DNA of 37,499 nt from Verrucomicrobiaceae bacterium (GCA_027487315.1 JAIYDW010000142.1:1-37499), one strand, 5' to 3'. Positions 1-8,870 are shown, numbered from the stretch's first letter. Program-made: numbers and translations. Notes: a model not told the origin generated them from the sequence alone.

Positions 1-2
1 AA

Positions 3-125
3 ATTAACGTGCGTGGATTCGATAGCGACGACGCCGTGCTGACCCCGTTTTTGTCGGAACTATACAGCAAGCTACGCATTGATGGCTGGCAAGTAAGCCT
101 CGAAGCGAAGCCGGAGAACAGATGA
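3..125 (+). CDS. C-terminal fragment of a cassette-type gene (5' end outside window)
   Basis: An open frame of about 40 residues runs from the window edge to a TGA at 123-125. It ends in ...AKPENR. I do not recognise the family. Its base composition is balanced, unlike the G-rich phage genes that follow, and resembles the genes at 15436-17011. The last codons AAC AGA TGA belong to the repeat shared with the attC-like site at 17003-17034; the cassette gene ending at 17011 finishes with exactly the same three codons. By that analogy this is the end of an integron cassette gene whose stop is supplied by its attC site. The start codon and most of the protein are missing. Confidence 0.5.
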   Translation: MNVRGFDSDDAVLTPFLSELYSKLRIDGWQVSLEAKPENR

Positions 126-170
126 TTCTAACGAAGTAATTCGCAATAACTTGATGAATACGAATGATGT
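113..170 (+). repeat. attC-like site next to intI
   Basis: Bases 113-119 (GGAGAAC) resemble an R'' box. They are followed by a segment that matches 17003-17034 at 29 of 32 positions (117-148 here). A weak inverted repeat, ATTCG...CGAAT, is centred at about 152. Where the copy at 17055 has the G|TT crossover core, this copy has GTG (169-171), so the core is altered or has been recombined, and intI starts inside the site. It could be the last attC of a cassette array, an attI-like site, or a hybrid prophage junction. A covariance-model score is needed to separate these. Confidence 0.5.
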
Positions 171-1185
171 GATTGAAAAGCGGTTGGCGCGGTTGCGGGT
201 GGTGATGGCTACTTCGAAGGACGCGCGGAGTTTGAATACGGAGCGGAGTTATGTGAGCCATGTGAAGCAGTTTCTTTGGTTTTGTGCCTACTGTCCGCAG
301 GTGAAGTCGGCGGGGCCGGAGGAGTTGGCGCGGCTTTATGTTGAGTCGCGGGCGCGGGGGTGGTCTGAGTCTTCGATGCGGGTGTTTCGCAATGCGCTGG
401 TGTTTTATTATCGGTGGGTGGTGGAGATGCCGTTGGGGGATCTGGGGTCGTGGGCGATGGCGAAGCGGGCGAAGCGTTTGCCAGTGTGGTTGCCAGATCA
501 AGAGATGCGGGCGCTGCTGGGGTGTATGAAGGGGGTGACGAGGTTGATGGCGGAGGTGGATTATGGGTCGGGCTTGCGGAGTCACGAGCTGGCGAGTTTG
601 AGGTGGAAGGATTTGGATTTTGCGGAGAATCAGATTGTGGTGCGGCAGGGGAAGGGGGCGAAGGATCGGGTGACGTTTCTGCCGGCGGCGTGTGTTCCGG
701 CTTTGCTGGAGCATAAGGAGCGGATGCGGGCTTTGTGGGAGATGGATCGGCGGAATGGGCGGGCGGGGGTGGAGGTGCCTTCGGGGAAGTTTGATGGGAG
801 GGAGTGGCCTTGGTTCTGGGTGTGGGCGGCGGCGGGGGAGTCGGTGGATCCGAGGTCGGGGATCGTGCGGCGGCATCATGTGCATCGTTCGACGCTGGGG
901 AAGGCGATCGGGGAGGCGGTGAGGATCTGGGGTGGGGATAAGCGGGTGACGGTGCATGCGCTGCGGCATTCCTTTGCGACGGAGATGCTGATGGATGGGG
1001 TGCCGATCCATGAGCTGAAGGAGCTGATGGGGCATGCGCACATTAGCACGACGGAGATTTATGCGCATTGTCTGCCGAGGCTGACGGCGCGGCGGGGGAG
1101 TCCGATGGATCGGGCGCCGGTGGTGGGCAATGTGGTGCGGTTTCCGGGTGCGGTGGTGATGGGTGATGAGAGGAGGGTGGGGTGA
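154..1185 (+). CDS. intI: Integron integrase IntI (tyrosine recombinase with the IntI-specific extra domain)
   Basis: This enzyme would recombine attC x attI or attC x attC sites to insert and excise gene cassettes. It has 343 residues from ATG 154; a TTG lies at 151. The catalytic set is complete: R142 (YGSGLRSHE), K170 (GKGAKDR), H268 and R271 (HALRHSF), H294 (GHAHIST) and Y303 (TEIYAH). Between the first arginine and HxxR lies the additional domain that separates IntI from XerC/D and phage integrases, at residues about 190-245 with WPWFWV and DPRSGIVRRHH, as in class 1 IntI. The C-terminal RRGSPMD resembles the IntI ending. Its G-rich codon use matches the phage genes, and its stop overlaps the primase start (GTGA at 1182), so it belongs to the phage replication operon. 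An attC-like site lies directly upstream and three cassettes lie 14 kb downstream. Confidence 0.93.
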   Translation: MNTNDVIEKRLARLRVVMATSKDARSLNTERSYVSHVKQFLWFCAYCPQVKSAGPEELARLYVESRARGWSESSMRVFRNALVFYYRWVVEMPLGDLGSWAMAKRAKRLPVWLPDQEMRALLGCMKGVTRLMAEVDYGSGLRSHELASLRWKDLDFAENQIVVRQGKGAKDRVTFLPAACVPALLEHKERMRALWEMDRRNGRAGVEVPSGKFDGREWPWFWVWAAAGESVDPRSGIVRRHHVHRSTLGKAIGEAVRIWGGDKRVTVHALRHSFATEMLMDGVPIHELKELMGHAHISTTEIYAHCLPRLTARRGSPMDRAPVVGNVVRFPGAVVMGDERRVG

Positions 1186-2426
1186 GTATTGGTGCGAGTG
1201 TCGATCTGGCGGATCTGCGGGAGCGGGTGCGTGATGCGACGGATATTGTGCAGTTGGTGGGGCGTGTGGTGAAGCTGCGGAAGGCTGGGGCAAATGTGTG
1301 GAAGGGGTGCTGTCCGTTTCATGCGGAGAAGTCGCCTTCTTTTGTGGTGAATGGTGAGGGTAGGCATGCGGGGAAATATCACTGCTTCGGCTGCGGGGCG
1401 GGTGGGGATGTGTTTGATTTTTTGATTCAGACGCAGGGGATGGGGCATAAGGAGGCGGTGGAGTGGCTGGCGCGGGAGGCGGGGATTTCGGTGGGGGAGA
1501 TGGGGTTTGAAGCGGCGAAAGGGCGGGTGCTGCGGCGTGTGGAAAGGCGGCTTGAGAATGAGGATGTGGTGGAAAAGCCGTCTCTGCCGTCACTGTTTCA
1601 GGCGACGCGGGAGGATTGTGAGGTGATCGCTAAGGGGCGGGGGCTGGATTTGGAGTCGGTGTGGATTGCGGCGCGAGTGCATAAGCGGGTGGCGGTGGTG
1701 CAGTCGTGGCCGATGCGGGAGAAGGGTGGGAGGTGGTGGCGGCGAGATGGGTGGGAGCAGCACCGATGCTGGACGGTGATCGATGAGACGCGGGCGGTGG
1801 CGGAGTTTCGGCGGCTCGATAATGGGCTGCATACTCGGGCGGGTGGTGAGGCGGGGCCGAAGGTGTGGAGCACGGCGGGGAAGAATTGGCCGATCGGGGC
1901 GGGGTCGATCGGTGATAGGCGGCGGGTGCTGCTGGTGGAGGGCGGGCCGGACATGCTGGCGGGGTATCACTTTTTGCGGATGTGGCATACTCAGAAGCGG
2001 CCGCTTTTGCATGAGGTGGCGGTGGTGTGCATGCTGGGGGCGAGTAATCGAATCCGTGAGGATGCGCTGGGTTTTTTCAAGGGTTGTCGGGTGAGGATCA
2101 TGGTGGATGCTGATACGCCGAAGGATGATGAGGTAAAGGCGAAGCGTAAGCTGACGGGGATGGAGGCTGCGATGCGGTGGAGTGATCAGTTGACTGAGGT
2201 GGGAGCTGCGGTGGAGTGTTTTTATGTGGGGGATGTGTTCAAGGCGGAGGATGTGGCGGCGTGGCACGAGGGGGAGAAGCTGGCGGGGGAGATCGAGGTG
2301 GTGGTGCCTGGGTTTGTGCGGGCGGATGGGGCGAAGGTGAAGGATTTGAATGATTTGGCGCGGTGCTCTGAGGAGGTGCTGGGGTGTGATGATGTGCGGC
2401 AGGCGTTCACGGTTTGGGATTTTTGA
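1182..2426 (+). CDS. Phage primase, CHC2 zinc finger plus Toprim
   Basis: This is a DnaG-type primase that would make RNA primers for phage replication (414 residues, GTG start). The N-terminal zinc finger has C44-x2-H47 and C68-x2-C71, within CPFHAEKSPSF and YHCFGCGAGGD. The Toprim-like fold is at about residues 245-330, with LLVEGGPD and RIMVDAD as the acidic metal-binding motifs. It lacks the C-terminal DnaB-interacting region, as expected for a phage primase that works with its own helicase. The GTG start overlaps the intI stop by four bases, which implies translational coupling. The next gene, a P-loop protein, starts six bases after its stop codon. Confidence 0.9.
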   Translation: MSIGASVDLADLRERVRDATDIVQLVGRVVKLRKAGANVWKGCCPFHAEKSPSFVVNGEGRHAGKYHCFGCGAGGDVFDFLIQTQGMGHKEAVEWLAREAGISVGEMGFEAAKGRVLRRVERRLENEDVVEKPSLPSLFQATREDCEVIAKGRGLDLESVWIAARVHKRVAVVQSWPMREKGGRWWRRDGWEQHRCWTVIDETRAVAEFRRLDNGLHTRAGGEAGPKVWSTAGKNWPIGAGSIGDRRRVLLVEGGPDMLAGYHFLRMWHTQKRPLLHEVAVVCMLGASNRIREDALGFFKGCRVRIMVDADTPKDDEVKAKRKLTGMEAAMRWSDQLTEVGAAVECFYVGDVFKAEDVAAWHEGEKLAGEIEVVVPGFVRADGAKVKDLNDLARCSEEVLGCDDVRQAFTVWDF

Positions 2427-2431
2427 TTTCT

Positions 2432-4063
2432 ATGGCTAAAAAACAGGTTTCCAAGAGGAGAGGTAAGGTCGCTAAAAAGGGCGATGGGGCAGCGGCGTTT
2501 GAGTCGGGGGAGGCGGCGGCGCCGAAGGTTTTCGATGAGGAGGCGGTGGCGCAGGATCTGGGGTGCTGGTGGCTGAGTGGGAAAGATGCGTTTTTGATGA
2601 GGGATGATGAGGGGCGGTGGCACCAGTGGGGGCAGCAGGCGCTGATCGATGCGATGCGGGGTTTGACGGGGCGGATGATTGCGATTAAGGCGCGTGAGAA
2701 TGAGATGCTGAGTGAGGCGAAGCGGGTGCTGCTGTGGGTGCGGAAAAATCGGGCGGTGGATGCGGTGATGACGGCGCTTCCTGGGTATCGTCAGGGGATT
2801 TATGATCTGCCTGGTGGCGAGCGGGTGCTGGTGAAGAAGTCGCCGGTGGTGATCGAGCCGGTGCCGGGTGAGTTTCCGACGATTAGGAAGATCGTGGAGG
2901 GCATGCTAGGGAAGGATGAGGGTGATGCGGAGAGCATCGATCAGACGGGGTGGTTTTGGTCGCTGTGTAAGTGCTGGTATCGGGCCTTTGTGACGGGTTC
3001 GCCGGAGGGGTGGAAGCAGAGTCATGCGGTGGTTTTTACGGGCACGCACGGGTGCGGGAAGAATCTGGTGCAGGAGCTGATTCTGACGCCGCTGGTGGGT
3101 GGTCGCTTTGCGGATCCGTTGAAGTTTTTGATGGATGAGGATCAGTTCAATGGGGATATGATGGTGGAGCACTGGATGCTTTCGGAGATTCCTAGCTCAC
3201 AGCGGACGGAGGATCGGGTGAAGTTTGCGGAACGGATCAAGCAGATCGTTGCTAATAGGACGATGCGGGCGCGGTTGATGCGGTCGGAGCCGAGCACGAT
3301 CCAGCCGTTTGTTAGGCTTTCGATTTCGGTGAATGATGATGCGGATACTATGAGATCGCTGCCGGTGGTGAGTGATGGGTATGGGGATAAGATTATTATT
3401 TTTCACTGCCGTAAGAAGCGGTTGCCGATTCTGGGTGATAGTGATTTGAGGTTGGCGAGTGAGCGGGAGGCCGATGAGGATGCGTGGGGTGAGGATGGCG
3501 ATGATTCGTTTGCGAAGGAGTGCGAAATTCGGCGGGTGATTGCGCAGGAGATCCCGGCGTTTTGCCATTGGTTGAAGCATGAGTGGAGAATTCCGGAGGC
3601 GCTGGTGAAGCCGGAGCATGAGCATGATAATCCGAGGCGGTTCGGGTTTAGATCGTTTCACCATCCAGTGATCAAGCAGCAGTTGTTTGATGAGACGAGC
3701 GCGGCGCAGCTTTTGCGTTTGATCGATATGGCGGAGTTTCAGGGTAAGGGGGTAAACGATGTGAGGAAGATGAAGCTGTGGGAGCTGCCTGAGCCGTTTA
3801 ATCATAAGCCTCTGGATATGCAGGCGAGGTGGTGGGGAACAGCGGAGTATTTGCAGCAGCTTTTGACAGGTGAGACGGACCTGGAATGCAACGTGGTTTC
3901 AATGGCAAAGAAGCTGTTCGACAAGAACAAGAGGGAGTCGATGCTGACAAAGCTGGCTTCGGACGAGCATTTGGGCGGGATCGAGGGGCGCGTTTACAAG
4001 GACGAGAAGGATACGAGGACGCGGTTGTGGCGTGGTTGGTGGATTAGCAGGCCGCTGGAGTAG
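2432..4063 (+). CDS. Phage primase-helicase-like P-loop ATPase (DUF5906 type)
   Basis: The protein has 543 residues. The start is ATG 2432, behind the T-rich leader tttttgatttct; a TTG at 2414 is in frame but less likely. A Walker A motif GTHGCGKN lies at about residues 204-211, and an acidic stretch near residues 220-245 (MDEDQFNGDMM...LSEIP) fits the Walker B and sensor region of superfamily 3-like helicases fused to or paired with phage primases. The N-terminus is Lys/Arg-rich. It would unwind DNA at the phage origin together with the CHC2 primase encoded just upstream. The closing residues WWISRPLE are followed by a long non-coding region that may contain the origin. The family name is from memory of DUF5906 proteins; the P-loop itself is direct evidence. 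Confidence 0.8.
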   Translation: MAKKQVSKRRGKVAKKGDGAAAFESGEAAAPKVFDEEAVAQDLGCWWLSGKDAFLMRDDEGRWHQWGQQALIDAMRGLTGRMIAIKARENEMLSEAKRVLLWVRKNRAVDAVMTALPGYRQGIYDLPGGERVLVKKSPVVIEPVPGEFPTIRKIVEGMLGKDEGDAESIDQTGWFWSLCKCWYRAFVTGSPEGWKQSHAVVFTGTHGCGKNLVQELILTPLVGGRFADPLKFLMDEDQFNGDMMVEHWMLSEIPSSQRTEDRVKFAERIKQIVANRTMRARLMRSEPSTIQPFVRLSISVNDDADTMRSLPVVSDGYGDKIIIFHCRKKRLPILGDSDLRLASEREADEDAWGEDGDDSFAKECEIRRVIAQEIPAFCHWLKHEWRIPEALVKPEHEHDNPRRFGFRSFHHPVIKQQLFDETSAAQLLRLIDMAEFQGKGVNDVRKMKLWELPEPFNHKPLDMQARWWGTAEYLQQLLTGETDLECNVVSMAKKLFDKNKRESMLTKLASDEHLGGIEGRVYKDEKDTRTRLWRGWWISRPLE

Positions 4064-4555
4064 CGGAAACTGAGATGGATTGAGCCGAAAACCGGCTTGT
4101 TTGCGGCGGCTGTGCCGCTTGTGTGGCGTCACTGCCGTCACGCTTAGAGCCTAGTATTTGCTTGGGTTGCGCGTGGGTGTGACGGAATGACGGCGGGTTT
4201 TGGGATTTGATTACACAAGCGGCGTTTCTGTGTTGGTATTGATTGAGGGAGATGAAGTGAAGTAAAATATAGTCACTGCCGACACACTAAGAGGGAAAGG
4301 CTTTATGCAAAAGGGATGAACGGGTGACGGTCGAGGTGTCGCGAAGCGTCACGGAGCGACACACTAAAACGAAGCGGGCGAGGATGCGTGGGGGGGCGGG
4401 GTATAAGGAATCTTTTTGTCTGTATGGGGTGGATGCGGTTAAGAAGTCTCGAACGGTTTTTGTTTGAGGGGGTGGGTTAGGGGAAAACGACGCGACAAGG
4501 CGACAATTTGCCGTTGCGGCTGGGACTGTGACGTTTTGACAAACCGGAAAACGAC
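4064..4555. other. 490-bp non-coding region with TGACGG repeats and a hairpin; candidate origin or control region
   Basis: No convincing gene is present. TGACGG occurs at 4180, 4188 and 4325, its reverse complement CCGTCA occurs at 4135, and related GCGTCA occurs at 4126 and 4346. CGACACACTAA occurs twice (starting 4283 and 4358). An inverted repeat GTGTCGC/GCGACAC lies at 4336-4342 and 4356-4362. The region is more AT-rich in places (4250-4290). It sits between the replication genes and the terminase, where an iteron-type origin, a late-gene promoter or a cos site would be expected. I cannot choose among these. Confidence 0.45.
4536..4541 (+). promoter_or_regulatory. TTGACA junction motif before the small terminase
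   Basis: TTGACA begins 20 bases before ATG 4556. It is one of a family of TTGACA motifs found in the gaps between phage genes, usually at exactly -19 from the next start. Confidence 0.45.
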
Positions 4556-5182
4556 ATGAGCACGCGGGGCCATGAGTTGGAGGAGGCGCATCGAAGGTTT
4601 GCGGCTCTGCATTCGTGCTCACTGCGGACGGCTCAAAGGAACAGTAAGCAGCGGTCGGGGAAGTGGTTGGAGTTTTTGGAAAAGGGTGTGGGGATGACGG
4701 CGGCGAAAACGTCAGAGGATCGTGGGGCGGTTGAGGAAGTGGTTTTGCCACCGGCACCGGAATCGGTGAATAAGGCGGTGGGGGAGATGACGCCGGAGGA
4801 GTGGGCGGAAGCGGAGACTTGGAAGCTGCTAAGGGCGAATGCGCAGCGGGCGCAGACTTGTGTGGATCCGCTGGAGCGGTCGGCGGCGATGCGGCATCAT
4901 GCGGAGTTGATTACCAAGTGGCAGGCGGCGCGGCGGCATCGGCAGTTGTCGGAGGAGCGGGCGAGGAAGGTGGTTCCGATTGAGGAGTTTTATTTGGTGA
5001 AAGGGATTGTGGCGCGGGTGGCGGGGTTGATCGCGGCGCTGCCGGAGTTGGCGCCGATGTTGAATCGGGCGAATCCGATGGAGGCGCGGCAGGGGCTGAT
5101 GACTTGGCTGGAAAATCAGTTTAATCCGGCGGTTAAGAATGTGGAGGCGGAGTGTAATCACCGGTTGGCTTCGGCGGCATGA
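4556..5182 (+). CDS. Terminase small subunit (probable)
   Basis: The protein has 208 residues. The N-terminus (about residues 8-35, with SLRTAQRN) resembles the winged helix-turn-helix of Nu1/TerS proteins, which bind the packaging site. The middle is helical and Glu/Arg-rich, and the C-terminus could form an oligomerisation or TerL-binding segment. It lies directly before a GpA-type large terminase, overlapping it by four bases (ATGA at 5179). Position plus the HTH-like segment support the call; overall similarity to a named family was not established. Confidence 0.7.
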   Translation: MSTRGHELEEAHRRFAALHSCSLRTAQRNSKQRSGKWLEFLEKGVGMTAAKTSEDRGAVEEVVLPPAPESVNKAVGEMTPEEWAEAETWKLLRANAQRAQTCVDPLERSAAMRHHAELITKWQAARRHRQLSEERARKVVPIEEFYLVKGIVARVAGLIAALPELAPMLNRANPMEARQGLMTWLENQFNPAVKNVEAECNHRLASAA

Positions 5183-6942
5183 GTTTGGCGAATTCGTTGC
5201 TGGGGTTGTTTCAGGTGGCTAAGCGGCCTGGGGTGGTGGAGTGGTTGCAGCGGGAGATTTCGATTCCGAGAAAGATGGCACCGAAGGCGCCGGGGTTGGT
5301 GAATCTGGATACTCGGCCTTTTGCTCGCTGGATTTTGGAGTGTTGGAATCCGGCGAATGGGATCAATCTTTGCGCGGTGTCGGGGGCGGCGCAGTTTTTC
5401 AAGACGACGACTTTGGTGCTGGGGATGGCGTATCGAATGCGGTGGGAGCCTGTGCCGATGATTGTGGTGGGGCCGTCGGCGAATTGGTGCAAGCGGGAGA
5501 TTTCGGAGCGGCGGTTGCATCCGTTGATCAATGAGAATCCCGCGCTGGCTAGCGAAAAGCCGGTGGATTTGGATCAGTTTCGGTTTATGCACATGGCGAT
5601 GAAGGGGGGGGATATTGTGCTGGCGGGGGCGAATTCGGATACGGAGCTGGCGGGGGGGACGTTTGGGATCGCTATTGTGGAGGAGGCGGCGAAGATTACG
5701 CACACTTCGGGGGAGGAGAGTCCGGAGTCGCATCCGATTCTTTTGACGTTTGAGCGGACGAATGAATATGGGCCGAGTGCGTTTAAGTGGCTGAGTAGCA
5801 CGCCGAATTCACCGGATCATCTGTTTTGGCAGCATGTGGAGCGGGGAGATTTTACGCATCCGGCGCTGATGTGTCCGCATTGTCGAGAGTGGTTCAATAT
5901 GGAGCTGACGGATGATCAGAAATCGGGTTATCGGTCGCTGGTTTGGTCGAAGGATGCTCGGAATGCGGATGGGGTTTGGGACAAGCAAAAGGTGATTGAG
6001 ACGGCGCATTATATTTGCCCGAAGAATGGGTGTGTGATCAAGGATGAGCATCGGGGGGCGATGTTGAAGGGGATGGAGGAGGATCGGAAGAATCCGGCGG
6101 CAGCGAAGAATGAGCGGAGTTTCAGGGTGAACTTCATGCATGATCCGAGGCTGAGGTTTGGGGATATTGCTTCGACTTTTTTGGACATGACGGGGGATTT
6201 GTTTGGAATGCAGAATTTCCTGAATTCGAAGATGGCGACGACTTGGCAGGAGTTTGAGGCGAACATTAAGGAGGAGAATGTTTCAGCGCTGAAGAATGGG
6301 AGTTATCGGAGGGGGGTGATTCCGCACAGGCCGGCGTATGTGCAGGTAATGGCGGATCCTGGGGAGCGGCAGACGCATTGGGAGGTGCAGGCAGTGATGA
6401 AGGATGGGTCGCTTTGGGTGATTGATTGGGGGACGGTGCTGCATTGGACGGATATGCTGCGGCCGGATTGGGTGGCGGCGCGGAGTTATCCGCTGGCTAA
6501 TTCGTCGGAAAAGCTGCATCCGGTGATTGGGTTGATCGATTCGGGGGATTGGACGCATGAGGTGTATAAGTTTTGTCGGGCGTCGAGGCAGACGGGGATT
6601 ACTTGGTTTCCGACGAAGGGCAGTAATAGCCAGCATGGGACTTGGGCGGAGACGACGCCGCCGGAGGATGATCGGTTGAAGCTCTATACTTACGTCGATC
6701 ACACGGCGAAGAATGATTTGTATTTGTCGAGGATTGCGATGCGGGGGAGTCCTGGGCTGCATTTTCCGGCGGATGCGGATGCGGAGTTGATTGGTGGGCA
6801 TGCTGGGCAGCAGTTGATCAAGACGAGCACGGGTCGGCATTGGAAGAAGATCCCTTGGGATCACTATGGGGATTGCACGAAGCTGGGGGTGGTGGGGAGC
6901 TGGGTGATGCATTCGCTGCTGAGTGAGTTGCGGGCGGGGTGA
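5179..6942 (+). CDS. Terminase large subunit, lambda GpA family
   Basis: This is the packaging motor ATPase and nuclease (587 residues). The Walker A-like motif SGAAQFFKTT lies at residues 68-77, in the variant form usual for GpA proteins. The Walker B-like segment is IAIVEEA (164-170). Two Cys pairs (MCPHCREW near 231 and the YICPKNGC region near 276) look structural. The C-terminal nuclease part has the acidic segments VMADPGERQ and IDSGDWTHE. Length is close to lambda gpA (641). The start overlaps the small-subunit stop. It cuts concatemers and drives DNA into proheads through the portal encoded downstream. Confidence 0.92.
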   Translation: MSLANSLLGLFQVAKRPGVVEWLQREISIPRKMAPKAPGLVNLDTRPFARWILECWNPANGINLCAVSGAAQFFKTTTLVLGMAYRMRWEPVPMIVVGPSANWCKREISERRLHPLINENPALASEKPVDLDQFRFMHMAMKGGDIVLAGANSDTELAGGTFGIAIVEEAAKITHTSGEESPESHPILLTFERTNEYGPSAFKWLSSTPNSPDHLFWQHVERGDFTHPALMCPHCREWFNMELTDDQKSGYRSLVWSKDARNADGVWDKQKVIETAHYICPKNGCVIKDEHRGAMLKGMEEDRKNPAAAKNERSFRVNFMHDPRLRFGDIASTFLDMTGDLFGMQNFLNSKMATTWQEFEANIKEENVSALKNGSYRRGVIPHRPAYVQVMADPGERQTHWEVQAVMKDGSLWVIDWGTVLHWTDMLRPDWVAARSYPLANSSEKLHPVIGLIDSGDWTHEVYKFCRASRQTGITWFPTKGSNSQHGTWAETTPPEDDRLKLYTYVDHTAKNDLYLSRIAMRGSPGLHFPADADAELIGGHAGQQLIKTSTGRHWKKIPWDHYGDCTKLGVVGSWVMHSLLSELRAG

Positions 6943-6944
6943 TA

Positions 6945-6950
6945 TTGACA
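6945..6950 (+). promoter_or_regulatory. TTGACA junction motif at -19 of the gpW-position gene
   Basis: TTGACA is followed by 13 bases and the GTG start at 6964, the same spacing as at 8867, 11421, 21381 and 26827. Confidence 0.4.
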
Positions 6951-6963
6951 TGGGCGGTCGGGG

Positions 6964-7290
6964 GTGGCGGCTGACATCCAATCTCTGAAGAATGATTATC
7001 TGTTTGAGGCGGGGTTGCGCTTTACGGATGTGGGTGAGAAGCGGACGTGGCTGGCGGATTTGTATTTGGCTGAGTCGGAGGATCGTTCGGGCGGGGAGGT
7101 GACTTCGACGGCGTTTGAGGGGAGCACGGCGAATGTGCAGTTTCGGGGGAGCACGCCGGAGGAGAGGCGGATGGCTTTGCGCCAGGCGATCGAGCATTTG
7201 GATGCGCTTTTGAATGCGGAGGTGTCGGCGGCTTCGGCGCCGAGGTTGTTTGGAATTCGGTTCACTGATGCGCCTGCGGCGGTGCTTTGA
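6964..7290 (+). CDS. Head-tail joining protein in the gpW position (tentative)
   Basis: The protein has 108 residues and a GTG start. It sits between the large terminase and the portal, the place of gpW in lambda-type head modules. The C-terminal half, with ANVQFRGST followed by a helix EERRMALRQAIEHLDALL, resembles the beta-hairpin plus helix layout of gpW, which plugs the portal after packaging. The N-terminal extension is longer than in gpW (68 residues). The assignment rests mainly on position. Its stop overlaps a TTG six bases before the portal ATG. Confidence 0.5.
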   Translation: MAADIQSLKNDYLFEAGLRFTDVGEKRTWLADLYLAESEDRSGGEVTSTAFEGSTANVQFRGSTPEERRMALRQAIEHLDALLNAEVSAASAPRLFGIRFTDAPAAVL

Positions 7291-7292
7291 TT

Positions 7293-8870
7293 ATGGCGAA
7301 GAAGATTGCAAAGAAACGAGTGACGGGAGTGCGGTCGGTGGCGGCGGCGGAGGTGGTGAATTCGTTGCCGGCAACGACGGGTGGAGTGCGGGTTGCGCCT
7401 TCGCTTTCTTACCAGCGGAGCAAGACGATTGAGCGGATGGCGGTGAGCCGAGATCGGGTGGCGGTTTCGCGGTATTTGCAGGAGGCGCTGCCGTTTGCTT
7501 ACTATGTGACGAATACGCTGCCGGAGGAGGCGGTGGGGCGGGGGATTGGGATTAAGTCGGTGAGCACGAATCCGGAGTTTAAGAAGGCGGCGACGGCTTA
7601 CTTTGCGAAGTGGGCGAATAGTCCGGCGGTGGATCTGCGGAAGAAGTTGGATTTTTATGCGCTTCAGCCTTTGCTGCTTTCGACGATTTTGGGGGATGGG
7701 GAGTTTTTCACGCAGAAGGTGCAGGCGGAGGGTGATGTGCCGAGGTCTTGGCAGTTGAGCGATACGAGCCGGAGGCGGTTGCAGCTTCAGTTGTTTACTC
7801 GGGATCAGTTGGTGAGCGGGGATGGGAAGGCGGGGCCGGGGGAGAAGTGGAATGATGGGCTGCTGCTGAATGCGTTTGATCAGACGGTTGTGTGCCGGGT
7901 GCAGTTGGAGCCGAGGGATGGAAAGGCGCAGTTTTCGGACATTCCGACGGCGCTGATGTTTCACGGGATGAAGCTGACGCGGATCAATCAGGTTCACGGG
8001 CAGCCGTGGCTTTTGGATGGGAAGGATCTGCTGGATACGATCGATATTCAGGCGATTCGGAAGCATGCGGCGAAGGTGAAGGCGGCGTTTCTGGGGGCGA
8101 CGGTGACGGATGATGGGCAGGTGCCGGAGGCTTTGCGGGTGGTGCAAAGTAAAGGTGTGAGTGGGACGCCTGCGGTGGATAATGGGCAGCGGTTTGCTGA
8201 GATTTTTGGTGGGGCGGTGATGATTCCGCTGATGCGGGGGCAGTCGGTAAATTGGTTTAATGCGCCGGAGGCGATGAACTATGGGCAACTGATCGAGGAG
8301 TTGCTTTCGCCTTTTGTGTATCGGTTTGGGTATCCGCCGGAGTATATTTTTAAGCTGGGGGCGTTGGGTGGGACGGCTAACAGGACGGTGTTGGCTAAGG
8401 TTTCGCGGGCGCATCAAAGGCTGCGGAGTTTGCTGCATCCGTTTTTGCAGTGGGTTTGGGAGTGGGTGATTTCGGATGCGGTGCTCAATGGGGAGCTGTC
8501 GCAGTTTGCGGCGGTGGCGGATTGGAATGAGGTGGATTTTGTGGCGGATCCGGATCCTTCGGTGGATTCGGGGCGGGATGAGAAGGCGGAGATGGCGAGG
8601 CTGGAGAATAATGCTTCGACGATGGAGGAATACACGGAGAAGCGGACGGGCGGGAGTGGGTTGGCGGTGAGGCAGGAGCGGATTACGGAAAAGCTGGAGG
8701 ATATGCAGTATGCGATTGCGAAGGCGAAGGAGTTGGGGTTGCCTCCGAGTTTGGCGATGCTGCGGGCGATTCCGCCGAATGAGATGATGGCGATGGCGGG
8801 GCTTTCGAATTCGCTAGGGCTGGATCCGGAGGAGTTGGCGCGGCAGATTGCGGCGGTGGGGGCGGATTGA
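7293..8870 (+). CDS. Portal protein, lambda gpB family
   Basis: This forms the dodecameric DNA-entry vertex (525 residues from ATG 7293). Sequence features match lambda-type portals: an Arg/Lys-rich N-terminus, then ERMAVSRDRVAVSRYLQEALPFAYYVTN, then VGRGIGIKS, and a DGEFF motif in the wing region. The conserved C-terminal region contains the segment YRFGYPPEY followed by a helical tail. Length is close to gpB (533). It is followed after 15 bases by the head protease gene, as in lambda (B-C). Confidence 0.88.
   Translation: MAKKIAKKRVTGVRSVAAAEVVNSLPATTGGVRVAPSLSYQRSKTIERMAVSRDRVAVSRYLQEALPFAYYVTNTLPEEAVGRGIGIKSVSTNPEFKKAATAYFAKWANSPAVDLRKKLDFYALQPLLLSTILGDGEFFTQKVQAEGDVPRSWQLSDTSRRRLQLQLFTRDQLVSGDGKAGPGEKWNDGLLLNAFDQTVVCRVQLEPRDGKAQFSDIPTALMFHGMKLTRINQVHGQPWLLDGKDLLDTIDIQAIRKHAAKVKAAFLGATVTDDGQVPEALRVVQSKGVSGTPAVDNGQRFAEIFGGAVMIPLMRGQSVNWFNAPEAMNYGQLIEELLSPFVYRFGYPPEYIFKLGALGGTANRTVLAKVSRAHQRLRSLLHPFLQWVWEWVISDAVLNGELSQFAAVADWNEVDFVADPDPSVDSGRDEKAEMARLENNASTMEEYTEKRTGGSGLAVRQERITEKLEDMQYAIAKAKELGLPPSLAMLRAIPPNEMMAMAGLSNSLGLDPEELARQIAAVGAD

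Noticed and set aside
4-1593. Long open frame on the minus strand opposite intI and the primase
   Set aside because: It is Pro/Arg/His-rich with no domain, as expected from reading G-rich coding DNA backwards; intI and the primase on the + strand have full motif sets.
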